DNA of 64,000 nt from Cellulomonas edaphi (GCF_030362815.1 NZ_JAUCGR010000003.1:372001-436000); one strand, 5' to 3'. Positions 36,638-46,988 are shown, counted from the first letter of the stretch. Program-made: numbers and translations. Notes: generated by a model from the letters alone, not told the origin.

Positions 36638-37966
36638 TCAGCCGAGCACCCAGACGGTGCCGTCCGTGCCGCTGGCCACCAGCCGGCGGCCCTCCTGACG
36701 AAGACCGAGCAGCCCGCCCGGCAGCGTGACCTCGAGCACCCCTCCCCCGCCCACGGCCGGCACACCCACGAGCCGCGGCGGGTCGGAGGGCGCCCCGCGC
36801 AGGATGGTGAGGAAGGACAGGCCGTCGGTCACGGGCGCCATCGGCAGCGCGTCGCGACGGAGCGCCGCGCGGTGCTGCACCGTGCCGCTGCGGGCGTCGA
36901 TCGCCACCACCATGTCCTGCGACGACGAGCCGACGACCTTCCCGCCCCGCACCAGGTACGTGCCGGACAGCGGGACCGGGTAGCGCCAGAGCCGCTCCCC
37001 CGTCCGGGCGTCGAAGCCCTGGGTGCTGCGGTCGGCCGTCACGACGACACCCGCTGCTGAGCCGTCGTCGACGCGCGGGACCATGACGCTGCCGGCCACG
37101 GCCACGGGCGGCTTCCCCGCTCGCAGGAGCCTCGACGTGCCGGTGCCCGCGTCGTCGAGCGTGACCACCACCAACGCGTCGCCCAGCACCTCGGCTCCCG
37201 CCGAACCTTGCTCCTCGAGCACGTCGCCCGCGCGCGTCAGGACGGTGACCTGCTCGCCCCAGGAGCTCAACGCCACCAGCCCCCCGCCCACCACGAGCTG
37301 CGGCTCGACGCCGCACGCCACTCGCGAGGTCCACCGCACCCGGGTATCGACCACCGCGGAGACGTCGCACGACGACTCCCCGCGAGCCAGCGCGACGTAG
37401 GTGGTGTGCGCGTCGACCCGGGCGAAGGTGTCGGCCGGCGGGAGCGCCGTCGTCCCGAGGACCGCCCCGTCCCGCGCATCGATCTCCAGCAGCGATCCGC
37501 CGTCGGAGCCGGGCGCCTCCACCATGCAGTAGAGACGTGCCGAGCCGGTATCGCCGGCAGCACAGCGGGGGGCGCGCGCCTCGTCCGCGTCGAGGACCGT
37601 CCGCCAGCGCACGCCGCCGCCGCCCGCGCCCAGGGCGACCGCGGCGTAGCCCTCGCCCTCCTGTCGCAGGCCGACGAACGCGCCGGCCACCTCGAAGCCC
37701 GCGCTCACCACGTCGACGTCGCCGGGCGCGACGGTCCAGCGTGCCGTGACGGTGTCGCCGACCGGCGCCAGCGTGCCCGGCAGCGAGGCGATGCGAGCGT
37801 CCTGGGCTCGCGCGCGGGCATCGAGGCCCGCCTGTGCGCCCACGGCGAGCAGCGCGAGGACCACCGGGACGGGCCACCACCGCCGCCAGCGGGACGGCGG
37901 CAGCGGCGCATCGGGGCGCTCGTCGTCCTCGACGAGCTCCACCGGCCGCACCGCATCACGGTCCAT
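36638..37966 (-). CDS. Membrane-anchored PQQ-like beta-propeller protein
   Basis: The 442-residue protein has a short cytoplasmic N terminus and one TM (WWPVPVVLALLAVGAQAG, about 29-46). The extracellular part carries beta-propeller blades of the PQQ/outer membrane assembly type: repeats such as IDARDGAVLG, FDARTGERLWRYPVPLSG, IDARSGTVQHRAAL and VASGTDGTVWVLG. Four cysteines lie in the middle. There is no catalytic motif, and such proteins often bind partners or act in surface sensing. It is transcribed leftward between two glycan-hydrolase genes but has its own spacing, so cotranscription with them is uncertain. Confidence 0.75.
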   Translation of the reverse strand: MDRDAVRPVELVEDDERPDAPLPPSRWRRWWPVPVVLALLAVGAQAGLDARARAQDARIASLPGTLAPVGDTVTARWTVAPGDVDVVSAGFEVAGAFVGLRQEGEGYAAVALGAGGGGVRWRTVLDADEARAPRCAAGDTGSARLYCMVEAPGSDGGSLLEIDARDGAVLGTTALPPADTFARVDAHTTYVALARGESSCDVSAVVDTRVRWTSRVACGVEPQLVVGGGLVALSSWGEQVTVLTRAGDVLEEQGSAGAEVLGDALVVVTLDDAGTGTSRLLRAGKPPVAVAGSVMVPRVDDGSAAGVVVTADRSTQGFDARTGERLWRYPVPLSGTYLVRGGKVVGSSSQDMVVAIDARSGTVQHRAALRRDALPMAPVTDGLSFLTILRGAPSDPPRLVGVPAVGGGGVLEVTLPGGLLGLRQEGRRLVASGTDGTVWVLG

Positions 37967-38025
37967 CCGGCGACGCTACCGCCCGCTCCTACCGCAGGGC
38001 GGGCCGGGGCGTGCCGGCTGCCGAC

Positions 38026-38063
38026 GGGCAAGGGCCGACCGCACGCGCGGCCGGCCCCTGCCC
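38026..38063 (-). terminator. Terminator after the chitinase gene
   Basis: The plus-strand arms 38026-38042 (GGGCAAGGGCCGACCGC) and 38047-38063 pair at 15 of 17 positions with a four-base loop. It lies eight bases downstream of the leftward chitinase stop. Confidence 0.8.
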
Positions 38064-38070
38064 GCGCAGG

Positions 38071-39753
<1,683 letters not shown>

Positions 39754-39789
39754 CATGCCTCCGTGGTGACCATTTGGAAGGGGTGTTTT

Positions 39790-39814
39790 GTAAGGATTAC
39801 TCACTAATCCTTAC
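39790..39814 (-). promoter_or_regulatory. Perfect 10-bp inverted repeat upstream of the chitinase
   Basis: GTAAGGATTA (39790-39799) and TAATCCTTAC (39805-39814) are exact reverse complements with a five-base spacer (CTCAC on the plus strand), 34 bases before the start. It is AT-rich against the background. It does not match the DasR box or the known 12-bp Streptomyces chitinase repeats. Further upstream CCGGGTGAAATC occurs twice (about 39833 and 39856). A regulator of the LacI, GntR or ROK type is plausible; the gene is not in view. Confidence 0.7.
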
Positions 39815-40011
39815 TCTGCGACCCTAGTCAGACCGGGTGAAATCGGTCAACGGTCCGGGTGAAATCCAGACGAGTCGGACGCGGTCAGCACTCTGGGCGC
39901 CGATGCCCCGGGCAACGCCCTGACCTGCGCCGACGTAGCACGCCACGTCGCGCGACCCTGTCGCGAAACTCGTCGAGCCCCGGGGCCGGCCGGACGGCCC
40001 CCGCGACGCCG

Positions 40012-40632
40012 TCAACCGGCGCGGCGCAGCACCAGCACGTTGTCGAGCAGCTCGACGACGTCGCCCTCCGGCATGACCAGCTCGCGGACCGCGGTGTCGG
40101 TCCGCAACGGCGTCCAGCATGCTCCCAGACCGATCGAGGCGAGCGTCTCGTCCGGCGTCGGGAACTCGTGCACGTGCGCGAGTCCCGACGAGGGCGGCAC
40201 GGACCCGTGGTCGATCACGACGAGCGTCCCGCCGGGCCGCACCCGGTCGGACACGCGCCGCACGATGGCGTCACGGTCGATGTCCAGCGGCGTCTGGAAG
40301 TAGGTGGCCGTGACCAGGTCGAACTCCCCACGCGGGAGCGTCTGGGTGACGTCGTGCCGCTCCGTCGTCACGGCGAGCCCGTGCGCGGCGTCGGCGACCC
40401 GCCCGAGCGCGATCGCCGAGACGTCGACGGCGGTCACCCGCCACCCACCGCGCGCCAGCCACAGGGCATCGCCGCCGTGCCCGCACCCGAGGTCGAGCGC
40501 CGCGCCCGGTGCCAGGTCGAGCCCGGAGAGCACCGCGACCAAGGTCGCGTTGGGCTGCGTCCCCCACGCCGGGTCGCGATCGCGGTAGCGCTCCTCCCAG
40601 TACTGCGCGCTCGCCGTCATGTCGCCCGTCAT
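40012..40632 (-). CDS. SAM-dependent methyltransferase (class I)
   Basis: The 206-residue protein has YWEERYRDRDPAWGTQPNA at the N terminus, followed by the SAM-binding motif LDLGCGHGGDALWLARGG (about 43-60) and VTAVDVSAIALG. It matches small class I methyltransferases of the TehB/ubiE-like type. The substrate is unknown. Its ATG at 40632 overlaps the stop of the thioredoxin-reductase-like gene (ATGA at 40629-40632), so the two are coupled. A shorter start at 40620 is also possible. Confidence 0.78.
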   Translation of the reverse strand: MTGDMTASAQYWEERYRDRDPAWGTQPNATLVAVLSGLDLAPGAALDLGCGHGGDALWLARGGWRVTAVDVSAIALGRVADAAHGLAVTTERHDVTQTLPRGEFDLVTATYFQTPLDIDRDAIVRRVSDRVRPGGTLVVIDHGSVPPSSGLAHVHEFPTPDETLASIGLGACWTPLRTDTAVRELVMPEGDVVELLDNVLVLRRAG

Positions 40633-41558
40633 GCCGTCGCCGCCAGAGCCACCCGTACGTCCTCCAGCACCAGGTCGTAGTTGATCGCGCCGCCCGCACC
40701 GGCGCCGGCACCCATGGCGACGGGGACGTTGGCACGGGGGGCCACCACGTTGCCCGCGGCCCACATGCCAGGCACCGCGGTCAGGCCCTGCTCGTCGACC
40801 GCGACGAACGCGCCGTGCGCGGACTCGGTGCGCTGCGCGCCGAGCTGTCGCAGCACCTCGTCGTTCGGCACGGGGCGCGGCATGGCGAACACGACGTCGA
40901 GGTCCACCACGGTGCCGTCCGCCAGCTCGGCGCCGACCAGCCGCCCGTCAGCCGTCAGGACCCGCACGACCGGGGCGTCGACGACCTGGATCCCGCGCGC
41001 CTCGAGGCCCGCGCGCTCGTCAACGTCCGCGGCGTCGGTGCCGTGGGTCAGCAGCACCACTGACGAGCTCCACTGGCGGATCAGCTGGGCACGCGCGGCA
41101 CTCCCGGGTCCGGCAGCGAGGACGCCGATGCGTCGGTCGCGCACCTCGTAGCCGTCGCAGTACGGGCAGGAGACGACACCGCGGCCCCACTGCTCCGCGA
41201 GCCCGGGGATATCCGGCAGCTCGTCGCGCAGGCCGGTCGCCACCAGCACGCGTCTGCCGACGACGCGCCCTGCACTGGTGTCGACCACGAAGCCCTCGTC
41301 GGTCCGCCTCGCCCCGCGAACGTCCGCCCGCACGACGACCCCTCCGTACGACTCGATCTCCGCGCGCCCCTTGGCGAGCAGCTCGGTGGGCGGCAGCCCG
41401 TCGTGCCCGAGCACCGCGTGCATGTGCGGCGCGAACCGGTTGCGCGGAGCCGCACCGTCCAGCACCACCACGCGCCGGCGCGCCCGCACCAGCATCAGCG
41501 CCGCGCTCAGACCCGCGCTGCCGCCTCCGACCACCACCACGTCCCACGACTCGTCCAT
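40629..41558 (-). CDS. Thioredoxin-reductase-like FAD/NAD(P) oxidoreductase
   Basis: The 309-residue protein has an FAD motif (VVVVGGGSAGLSAALMLVRA), the redox motif CPYCDGYEVRD (Cys-x-x-Cys with one extra Tyr position) and an NAD(P) loop IGVLAAGPGSAARA. It ends with AAGNVVAPRANVPVAMGAGAGAGGAINYDLV. The pattern is that of TrxB-like proteins, often used with non-thioredoxin partners. It is divergent from the XRE-cupin gene (67 bp between starts) and translationally coupled to a methyltransferase. This XRE-oxidoreductase-methyltransferase arrangement suggests a redox-response unit, by inference. Confidence 0.82.
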   Translation of the reverse strand: MDESWDVVVVGGGSAGLSAALMLVRARRRVVVLDGAAPRNRFAPHMHAVLGHDGLPPTELLAKGRAEIESYGGVVVRADVRGARRTDEGFVVDTSAGRVVGRRVLVATGLRDELPDIPGLAEQWGRGVVSCPYCDGYEVRDRRIGVLAAGPGSAARAQLIRQWSSSVVLLTHGTDAADVDERAGLEARGIQVVDAPVVRVLTADGRLVGAELADGTVVDLDVVFAMPRPVPNDEVLRQLGAQRTESAHGAFVAVDEQGLTAVPGMWAAGNVVAPRANVPVAMGAGAGAGGAINYDLVLEDVRVALAATA

Positions 41559-41625
41559 GCCGTCACTGTGTCCGTCAGCGGGTCATTCGTGCAATCGTTG
41601 TTGCCGAAACAGCAAAGGAGTGCCC

Positions 41626-42195
41626 GTGACCGACATCGACGACGTCCTCGACGCGGTGGGCCCGCGGCTGCGCGACCTGCGCACACGACGCGGGCGCACG
41701 CTCGCCGACGTCTCCGAGGAGACCGGCATCTCGGTGAGCACGTTGTCGCGCCTGGAGTCCGGCCTGCGCCGCCCGACCCTGGACCTACTCCTCGCGCTGG
41801 CCCAGGCCTACCGCGTGCCCCTGGACGATCTCGTCGGGGCACCGGCCTCGGGCGACCCGCGCGTCCACCCGCGCCCCATCAAGCGCGGTGACCGCATCAT
41901 GATCCCGCTCACCCGGCACTCCGACGGGGTCGACGCGTTCAAGCTCATCCTCCCGGGGCGCTCGTCGGCCGAGCCACTGCCCCTCAAGACCCACGCGGGC
42001 TACGAGTGGCTGTACGTCCTGGCCGGCACCCTGAGCCTGGCGCTGGGCGACACGGTCACCACGCTGACGGCAGGCGAGGCGGCGGAGTTCGACACCCGCA
42101 CGCCGCACGCGATGTCCAGCGGCGACACCCACCCGGTCGAGCTGCTCGGCCTGTTCAGCCCGCAGGGCGAGCAGATCCACCTCCGGGACGAGTGA
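41626..42195 (+). CDS. XRE-cupin transcriptional regulator
   Basis: The 189-residue protein has an N-terminal helix-turn-helix (RTLADVSEETGISVSTLSRLES, residues about 23-44) and a C-terminal cupin (HAGYEWLYVLAGTLSLALGD, then RTPHAMSS). The start is a GTG with AAGGAG four bases before it. It is divergent from the thioredoxin-reductase-like gene; TTGTTGCCGAAACAGCAA in the shared region (41599-41616) is a loose inverted repeat and could be its operator. It is followed by a GNAT gene at a one-base overlap. Confidence 0.85.
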   Translation: MTDIDDVLDAVGPRLRDLRTRRGRTLADVSEETGISVSTLSRLESGLRRPTLDLLLALAQAYRVPLDDLVGAPASGDPRVHPRPIKRGDRIMIPLTRHSDGVDAFKLILPGRSSAEPLPLKTHAGYEWLYVLAGTLSLALGDTVTTLTAGEAAEFDTRTPHAMSSGDTHPVELLGLFSPQGEQIHLRDE

Positions 42196-42740
42196 TGACG
42201 CCTCCACCGCTCCGCCCTGCCGCTCCGACGCTCGCCGCGCCGGACGACGTCGACGCGATCCACGCCTTGCGCCGCTCGCTCGAGGACTGGATGGCCGAGC
42301 GCGGGACGGTCCAGTGGCCGCAGGGCTCGCTCCCGCGCGAGCGCATCGCCGTGCAGGTCGAGGCGGGCGAGTGGCACGTGGTCAGGGACACCGCCGGGAT
42401 CGCCGCGACGGCCCGGCTGCTGTGGTCCGACCCCGACTTCTGGGGTGCCGACCCGACGCCCGCGGTCTACGTCCACGGACTGATGGTCGCGCGTCGACGG
42501 GCAGGTGACCGGCTCGGAGCCGCGCTGCTGGACTGGGCAGCCGAGCAGGGCCGGGCGGCCGGCGTCCCGCTCTTCCGGCTGGACTGCCGGACGACGAATC
42601 CCGCGCTGCGGGCCTACTACGAGGCGTACGGGTTCACCGCGGTGGGACGGCGCGACTTCCCGGACTTCTCCTGCACCCTCCTCGAGCTCAGGTTGGGAGC
42701 CGAGCGCGTGTCGGAGGGTGTTCGTAGCCTGGGCGCATGA
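42195..42740 (+). CDS. GNAT-family N-acetyltransferase
   Basis: The 181-residue protein has the acetyltransferase layout: VYVHGLMVARRRAGDRLGAALLDWA (strand 4 and the acetyl-CoA loop, R-x-x-G-x-G/A-like) and NPALRAYYEAYGFTAVGRR near the C terminus. The acyl acceptor is unknown. ATG at 42195 overlaps the XRE-cupin stop by one base, and its end overlaps the VOC gene (ATGA at 42737), so the three form one operon. Confidence 0.8.
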   Translation: MTPPPLRPAAPTLAAPDDVDAIHALRRSLEDWMAERGTVQWPQGSLPRERIAVQVEAGEWHVVRDTAGIAATARLLWSDPDFWGADPTPAVYVHGLMVARRRAGDRLGAALLDWAAEQGRAAGVPLFRLDCRTTNPALRAYYEAYGFTAVGRRDFPDFSCTLLELRLGAERVSEGVRSLGA

Positions 42741-43582
42741 CGCAGCAGCGGACGTACCCGGCAGGCGTGACGTCGTGGGTCGACATCGAGCAGCGAGACG
42801 TCGAGGCCGCCAAGGCGTTCTACGGCGCGGTCCTCGGGTGGACCTTCCACGACGCGACGCCGCCGGGCCTGCCCACGCGGTACGTGATCGCCCAGGTGGA
42901 CGGTCGCGATGCGGCCGGGATCGGCGGCCCGGCGGGTCCAGCGGGTGACGATCCCGGCGACCCGACGTGGCACACCTACGTCGCCGTGGACGACATCGCG
43001 ACAGCGCTGCAGACGGCCGACGCCGCGGGTCTGAGCGTGGCCGTCGGCCCCACCGTCGCGGGCGAGGGCGGGACGTGGGCGCAGGTCGTCGATCCCGAGG
43101 GCGCGACGCTGCGGCTGTGGCAGCCGAAGCGACGGCTCGGCGCACAGATCGTGAACGAGCCCGGCACGTGGAACTTCAGCGACCTCCGCACGGGCGACGT
43201 CGCCGCGGCCAGGGCGATCTACGAGCGCGCGTTCGGCTGGGCGATCGACGACGTCGGGTACGGAACGCTGATCCGGGTCCCCGGCTACGGCGATCACCTC
43301 GCCGCCACGGTCGACCCCGGCATCCACGAGCGCCAGGCGGGCGTGCCGGTTCCCCCCGGGTTCGCCGACGCGATCGGCTGGGTCGCGCCGCTGGGCGAGG
43401 GTGAGACTGCTCACTGGCACGTCTCGTTCGCGGTCGCGGACCGCGCCGAGACCGCGCGGCTCGCGGCGAGCAACGGCGGTGAGGTGATCGAGGTGAAGGA
43501 CACGGGCTGGACGCGCGAGGCCCTTGTCCGTGACCCGCAGGGCGCAATCTTCACGGCGTCGCAGTTCGCACCGCCGCGCTGA
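42737..43582 (+). CDS. Two-domain VOC (glyoxalase-like) protein
   Basis: The 281-residue protein has two vicinal-oxygen-chelate domains. The first starts SWVDIEQRDVEAAKAFYGAVLGWTF. The second begins WNFSDLRTGDVAAARAIYERAFGW. Both end with beta strands near DPEGATLRLWQP and DPQGAIFTASQF. Such proteins bind metal and act on small electrophiles or antibiotics; nothing here fixes the substrate. It is the last gene of the XRE-cupin, GNAT, VOC operon. Confidence 0.82.
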   Translation: MTQQRTYPAGVTSWVDIEQRDVEAAKAFYGAVLGWTFHDATPPGLPTRYVIAQVDGRDAAGIGGPAGPAGDDPGDPTWHTYVAVDDIATALQTADAAGLSVAVGPTVAGEGGTWAQVVDPEGATLRLWQPKRRLGAQIVNEPGTWNFSDLRTGDVAAARAIYERAFGWAIDDVGYGTLIRVPGYGDHLAATVDPGIHERQAGVPVPPGFADAIGWVAPLGEGETAHWHVSFAVADRAETARLAASNGGEVIEVKDTGWTREALVRDPQGAIFTASQFAPPR

Positions 43583-43724
43583 CAGGGTGCGCCGGCGCCG
43601 GCGCCGTGCGGCTGCGGTGCCCCTGCCATGCCGCTGCGGTGCCGGTCCGTGCCGCCCCGGTGCCCTCCCGTGCCGCTGGAGTGGCGCTGCGTGCCACCCC
43701 TGTGCCGCTTGGCATCATGAGGGC
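43583..43724. repeat. Degenerate GTGCCGCTGCGGTGCC repeats
   Basis: The 142 bases between the VOC gene and the next start are built from irregular copies of GTGCCGCTGCGGTGCC, GTGCCGCC and GTGCCACC. The copies are short and partly palindromic. I see no gene, hairpin terminator or promoter that stands out. Confidence 0.6.
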
Positions 43725-44177
43725 ATGATCCCGAGCACCTCGGTCGCGCCCGGGGACAGCCGCCAGGCCGTGCGCCGCCCGCGTGCGCTCCTGGCCGCGA
43801 TCGCCGCCGTGGTCGTGGTGGCCGGCCTCTCCGTGGCCCACTGGGGCTCCGCGCCGTGGGCGGATCCCGTGGGAGATGCGCTCTACGCGTCGCTCGTCTA
43901 CGTGCTGGTGCTCGTGGTCGCGCCGCGGATCTCGCCGTCGTCGGCCGCCCTGATCACCGCGGGGGCCTGCTCGGCCGTCGAGCTGCTCCAGCTCACGGAG
44001 GTCTCGACGTCCCTCGTCGAGAGCGTGCCGGCGCTGCGGTACGTACTCGGCACCACGTTCTCCACCGTCGACCTCCTCGTCTACCTCGCCGCAGCGGCCC
44101 TGGCGGCTCTCGTCGACCGCGCGCTCACCCGCACGGCGGCCCGCAAGCCCGGCGCCGCTGCCCGCGGGCGCGGCTGA
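43725..44177 (+). CDS. DUF2809-like small membrane protein
   Basis: The 150-residue protein has about four hydrophobic helices and the family-like segments GDALYASLVYVLVLVVAPRIS, SSAALITAGACSAVELLQL and LGTTFSTVDLLVYLAAAALA, consistent with DUF2809. The function is unknown. It ends six bases from the convergent kinase-like gene. The N-terminal 25 residues are hydrophilic; the start at 43725 is the only reasonable ATG but no strong ribosome site is seen. Confidence 0.72.
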   Translation: MIPSTSVAPGDSRQAVRRPRALLAAIAAVVVVAGLSVAHWGSAPWADPVGDALYASLVYVLVLVVAPRISPSSAALITAGACSAVELLQLTEVSTSLVESVPALRYVLGTTFSTVDLLVYLAAAALAALVDRALTRTAARKPGAAARGRG

Positions 44178-44183
44178 GCCGGG

Positions 44184-45752
44184 TCACTCCTCGGCGGCCC
44201 ACGGCCTGCCCGGCATCGACGCGACCGCGGGCCGCGAGCACTCCAGCCGCAGCAGCGCGCCCGCCCAACCGCCGGTCAGCACGTCCACCGGCTCGTCGGT
44301 GCGCAGCGGCCCGCCGACCTCGTCGGCGATCAGCGCCGCCGCCCGGCGGTGTCCCGGCCGGCCCGTGCGCACGTAGGCGGCCAGTGCGCGGTGCGCGCGC
44401 GCGACCGGCGTCCGCGGGCCCGGGACCGGCGGCAGCACGTGCCGGCATCGCGCCGACCACACGTGCGCCAGGTCGAACGCCCGTGGGTCGCCGGTCAGCG
44501 TCGCGACGCGGGCCAGCAGCCAGCCGACGTGAGCGGCTCGCTCGTCGTCGGCCGATGCCCACGCCGGGCCGTCGACGTCGAGCACGCCGACGGCGTCGAG
44601 CAGGTCTGCAGCAGGGGGCTCGGCCATCTCGCGAGGCGTTGCGGTCGCCCACAAGAGCGCCGTCCGGAAGGTGCGCAGCGAGCGGTACCGATGGGCCGGA
44701 TCGACCGCGAGCGCCCGCCGGAGCACGCGCTCGACGGCCAGCCACGGCGCGACCCCGACGCCCACGAAGGGGCGGGGTCGATCCTCGGCGATGCGTCGCA
44801 GCGCCTCGACCCGCTCGCACGCCAGGTCGAGCGGCGCGCTGCCGGTCAGCAGCCGATAGACCATCGCCGCGACCGCGTACTGCTCCGCGGCCTCGTCCAG
44901 GGTCCCCGGAGTGCGGTCCGCACGCAGCGCGGCGGCCGCGGCCGGGTCCAGGTACTCGCCCCCGGCGGTCCGCGGTGAGGGTTCGCCCTCCGCGGTCGCC
45001 AGGCCGAAGTCGATGATCCCCACCTCGGCGTCCGGCGTCACCAGCACGTTGCCGGGGTGGACGTCGCCGTGCAGGACGCCGCACGCGTGCAGCGCGACAT
45101 AGGCGTCGACGACCGCGAGCGCGATCCGGCGGCGACCGTCGTCGTCTGCGGTGAGAGTCGCGAGGTCCGCCGCCTCCCCCTCCACCTCGGACAGCACCAG
45201 GGTGCCCCCGGTCGGCGAGCTCTCGTGCCAGACGAGGCGCGGCACGGGGGCCCGCTGCCCGCGCTCGAGCGCGGTCAGCTCACGCCGCACCAGCCCGGGC
45301 CCGTGCACCTCGTCGTCGACGACCTTGACCACCACGCGGGTGCCGTCCGCCAGCACCGCGCGCCAGATCTCGCTGTCCCGCAGCACGCGCACCCGGTCCG
45401 TGATCGTCGCCGGTCCCACCTGCTCGCCCACCTGGTGCCGCTCCCGCAGCCGCTCGGCGGGGGCGCCGCCGTCGGCCACGAGGACCTCGCTGCGCGTGAG
45501 CGCGACGAGCACCCCGAACGCGGCGTCGAGCGTCGCCAGGGGCTCGGCCCCGGACGCGGCGCAGTACGCGATCACCCCGTCCACGAGCGTCCGCGGGCTG
45601 CGGAAGCACTCGGCGAGGGCCATGGCGTCCCGCGAGACGAGCTGGGGCGGATTCCGGCTGCCTCGCCTGCCCACGAGCACCTCGTCGTCGTCGGGCAGCT
45701 GCACCACCTCGACGTCGGCGTGCAGGAGGTAGCGCACCTCGGCGACGCTCAT
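44184..45752 (-). CDS. Kinase-like protein of a HopA1-linked operon (LxmK-like)
   Basis: The 522-residue protein has three parts. The N-terminal 95 residues (VEVVQLPDDDEVLVGRRG, then helical ALAECFRSPRTLVDGVIAY) resemble a small winged-helix, PqqD/RRE-like domain. A kinase-like core follows with HACGVLHGDVHPGNVLVTP and GIIDFGLATAEGE. The last 120 residues are helical and end with GGWAGALLRLE, recalling cyclase-type repeats. The start overlaps the HopA1 gene stop (ATGA). Kinase-like and HopA1-like partners form class V lanthipeptide enzymes (LxmK/LxmY), so a phospho-elimination step is possible. The RRE and cyclase readings are inference. Confidence 0.65.
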   Translation of the reverse strand: MSVAEVRYLLHADVEVVQLPDDDEVLVGRRGSRNPPQLVSRDAMALAECFRSPRTLVDGVIAYCAASGAEPLATLDAAFGVLVALTRSEVLVADGGAPAERLRERHQVGEQVGPATITDRVRVLRDSEIWRAVLADGTRVVVKVVDDEVHGPGLVRRELTALERGQRAPVPRLVWHESSPTGGTLVLSEVEGEAADLATLTADDDGRRRIALAVVDAYVALHACGVLHGDVHPGNVLVTPDAEVGIIDFGLATAEGEPSPRTAGGEYLDPAAAAALRADRTPGTLDEAAEQYAVAAMVYRLLTGSAPLDLACERVEALRRIAEDRPRPFVGVGVAPWLAVERVLRRALAVDPAHRYRSLRTFRTALLWATATPREMAEPPAADLLDAVGVLDVDGPAWASADDERAAHVGWLLARVATLTGDPRAFDLAHVWSARCRHVLPPVPGPRTPVARAHRALAAYVRTGRPGHRRAAALIADEVGGPLRTDEPVDVLTGGWAGALLRLECSRPAVASMPGRPWAAEE

Positions 45753-46474
45753 GCCGCGACCGGGAGCCCGGGGTGCCACGTCACGACGTCGATGTCGTTT
45801 GCGAGCGCTCGCAGCGCCTCGTCGGCGAGGCGCGCCGGTGGGACGTCCGCGAGCCGGGAACGGGAGTCGTGCAAGGCCTGCGCGACCGCCGCGCACACGG
45901 CGGCGCGCCAGCTCTGCCGGCCCTGGTCCTGGCCTCGGGACACGATGCCGGTCTGCCCCACCTGGCCGCTGAACGGGACGCCCTGCGCGGGAAGGTCGGC
46001 GAGTGCGTCGGCCAGCAGCGCGGCGACGTCGTCGGCCTTCCGCGCGGTGGGTAGGTAGAGGACCACCTTGTCCGCGCGGTGGATGCCCGGGGCGTCGGCG
46101 CCGACCTTCCACGACGGGACGCCGTGGCGCACGGCGAGGTCGAAGACGACAGGCAGCGCGACCGGGAGCGCCGCGACGGTCGGGCTCACGTAGATCTTGT
46201 GCACGAGCTCGTCGGTCTCGACTCCCTGCGCGGTCCAGCCCTCCCAGTGCTCGGCGCCGCTGCGTGCGTACCCGCGCAGGTCGAGCGGGCGCACTGCACG
46301 GTCGCACAGCAGCCGCGGCAGCCTCGGGTCCAGGCTCGGGTCGACGGCGGTCCCGCCCGCTCGGTAGAGCACCGCGGCGAGCTCGTCCGCCGCGACCAGG
46401 GGACACAGCGCGGCAGCCCGGCCGACCGCGGTCGCGGTCAGCCGGGCCAGGCGCCCGTCGTGCGGTGCGAGCAC
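45749..46474 (-). CDS. HopA1-family (LxmY-like) protein
   Basis: The 241-residue protein carries the HopA1-type core VHKIYVSPTVAALP, PSWKVGADAPGIHRADKVVLYL and GVPFSGQVGQTGIVSRGQDQ (about residues 95-190). Plant-pathogen HopA1 effectors and the LxmY lyases of class V lanthipeptides share this fold. The GTG at 46474 is three bases after the small-protein stop, and its end overlaps the kinase-like start. It is not flanked by a type III system, which actinobacteria lack, so an enzymatic (lyase) role fits better than an effector one. Confidence 0.7.
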   Translation of the reverse strand: MLAPHDGRLARLTATAVGRAAALCPLVAADELAAVLYRAGGTAVDPSLDPRLPRLLCDRAVRPLDLRGYARSGAEHWEGWTAQGVETDELVHKIYVSPTVAALPVALPVVFDLAVRHGVPSWKVGADAPGIHRADKVVLYLPTARKADDVAALLADALADLPAQGVPFSGQVGQTGIVSRGQDQGRQSWRAAVCAAVAQALHDSRSRLADVPPARLADEALRALANDIDVVTWHPGLPVAA

Positions 46475-46477
46475 CGT

Positions 46478-46861
46478 TCAGCCCTTGAGCACCGACGACG
46501 CGTACGCGATGTCGTCCGCCGTGCCCTGCATGCCCTCGATCTGCCTGTCGACCGCGTCCAGCGTGGTGGCGAGGGTCTCCCGCACCAGCACCAGGTCCGA
46601 CTCGTCGAGCCGGCCCACGGGGAACACGATCGGCGTGATCGGGGTCGGGATCGTGTAGAGCGTGGTGTCGTCGGCCGGCAGGAACACGCCGCCGCCCCCG
46701 CCGCCGCTGGCACGGGTCTGGATGTCTGCGATCTGCGGCGACAGCGCCGCGATGCGGATGATCGGCGACGTCTCCGGGACCGTCGGCGGGTTGGTCAGCG
46801 GGTCGTGCCACTTCCACTTCGGCACCCGCCGCACGTACAGATCCTTCACGTAGAACCCCAT
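46478..46861 (-). CDS. Small Gly-rich protein leading the HopA1-kinase operon (127 aa)
   Basis: The family is not recognised. The 127-residue protein starts MGFYVKDLYVRRVPKWKWHD, contains TRASGGGGGGVFLPADD in the middle, and ends with a helical segment DDIAYASSVLKG. It has no signal peptide, no Cys and few Ser/Thr clusters in the tail. A very strong ribosome site (GGAGGGGGAG) precedes the ATG. As the first gene of a HopA1-kinase operon it might be a substrate or accessory subunit, but it does not look like a typical lanthipeptide precursor because cysteine is missing. Confidence 0.6.
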   Translation of the reverse strand: MGFYVKDLYVRRVPKWKWHDPLTNPPTVPETSPIIRIAALSPQIADIQTRASGGGGGGVFLPADDTTLYTIPTPITPIVFPVGRLDESDLVLVRETLATTLDAVDRQIEGMQGTADDIAYASSVLKG

Positions 46862-46988
46862 GGCTCCCCCTCCGAGAACGCCAGCGCCGTCCGGCGCCTG
46901 GCGGCACGGCCCGCTCGGGCCACGCACAGGTCAGGGGCCGGCCGCGCGGAGGGGAGATACCTCGGCGCTCGAACTCCACCCGTGGCCC

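Noticed and set aside
39790..39814. DasR box at the chitinase
   Set aside because: The palindrome is GTAAGGATTA-N5-TAATCCTTAC, without the ACTGGTCTAGACCAGT-like core, so DasR is not supported.
43583..43724. Small gene in the repeat region before 43725
   Set aside because: The repeats have no consistent frame or start with a ribosome site, and the following ATG gives a plausible DUF2809-like protein.
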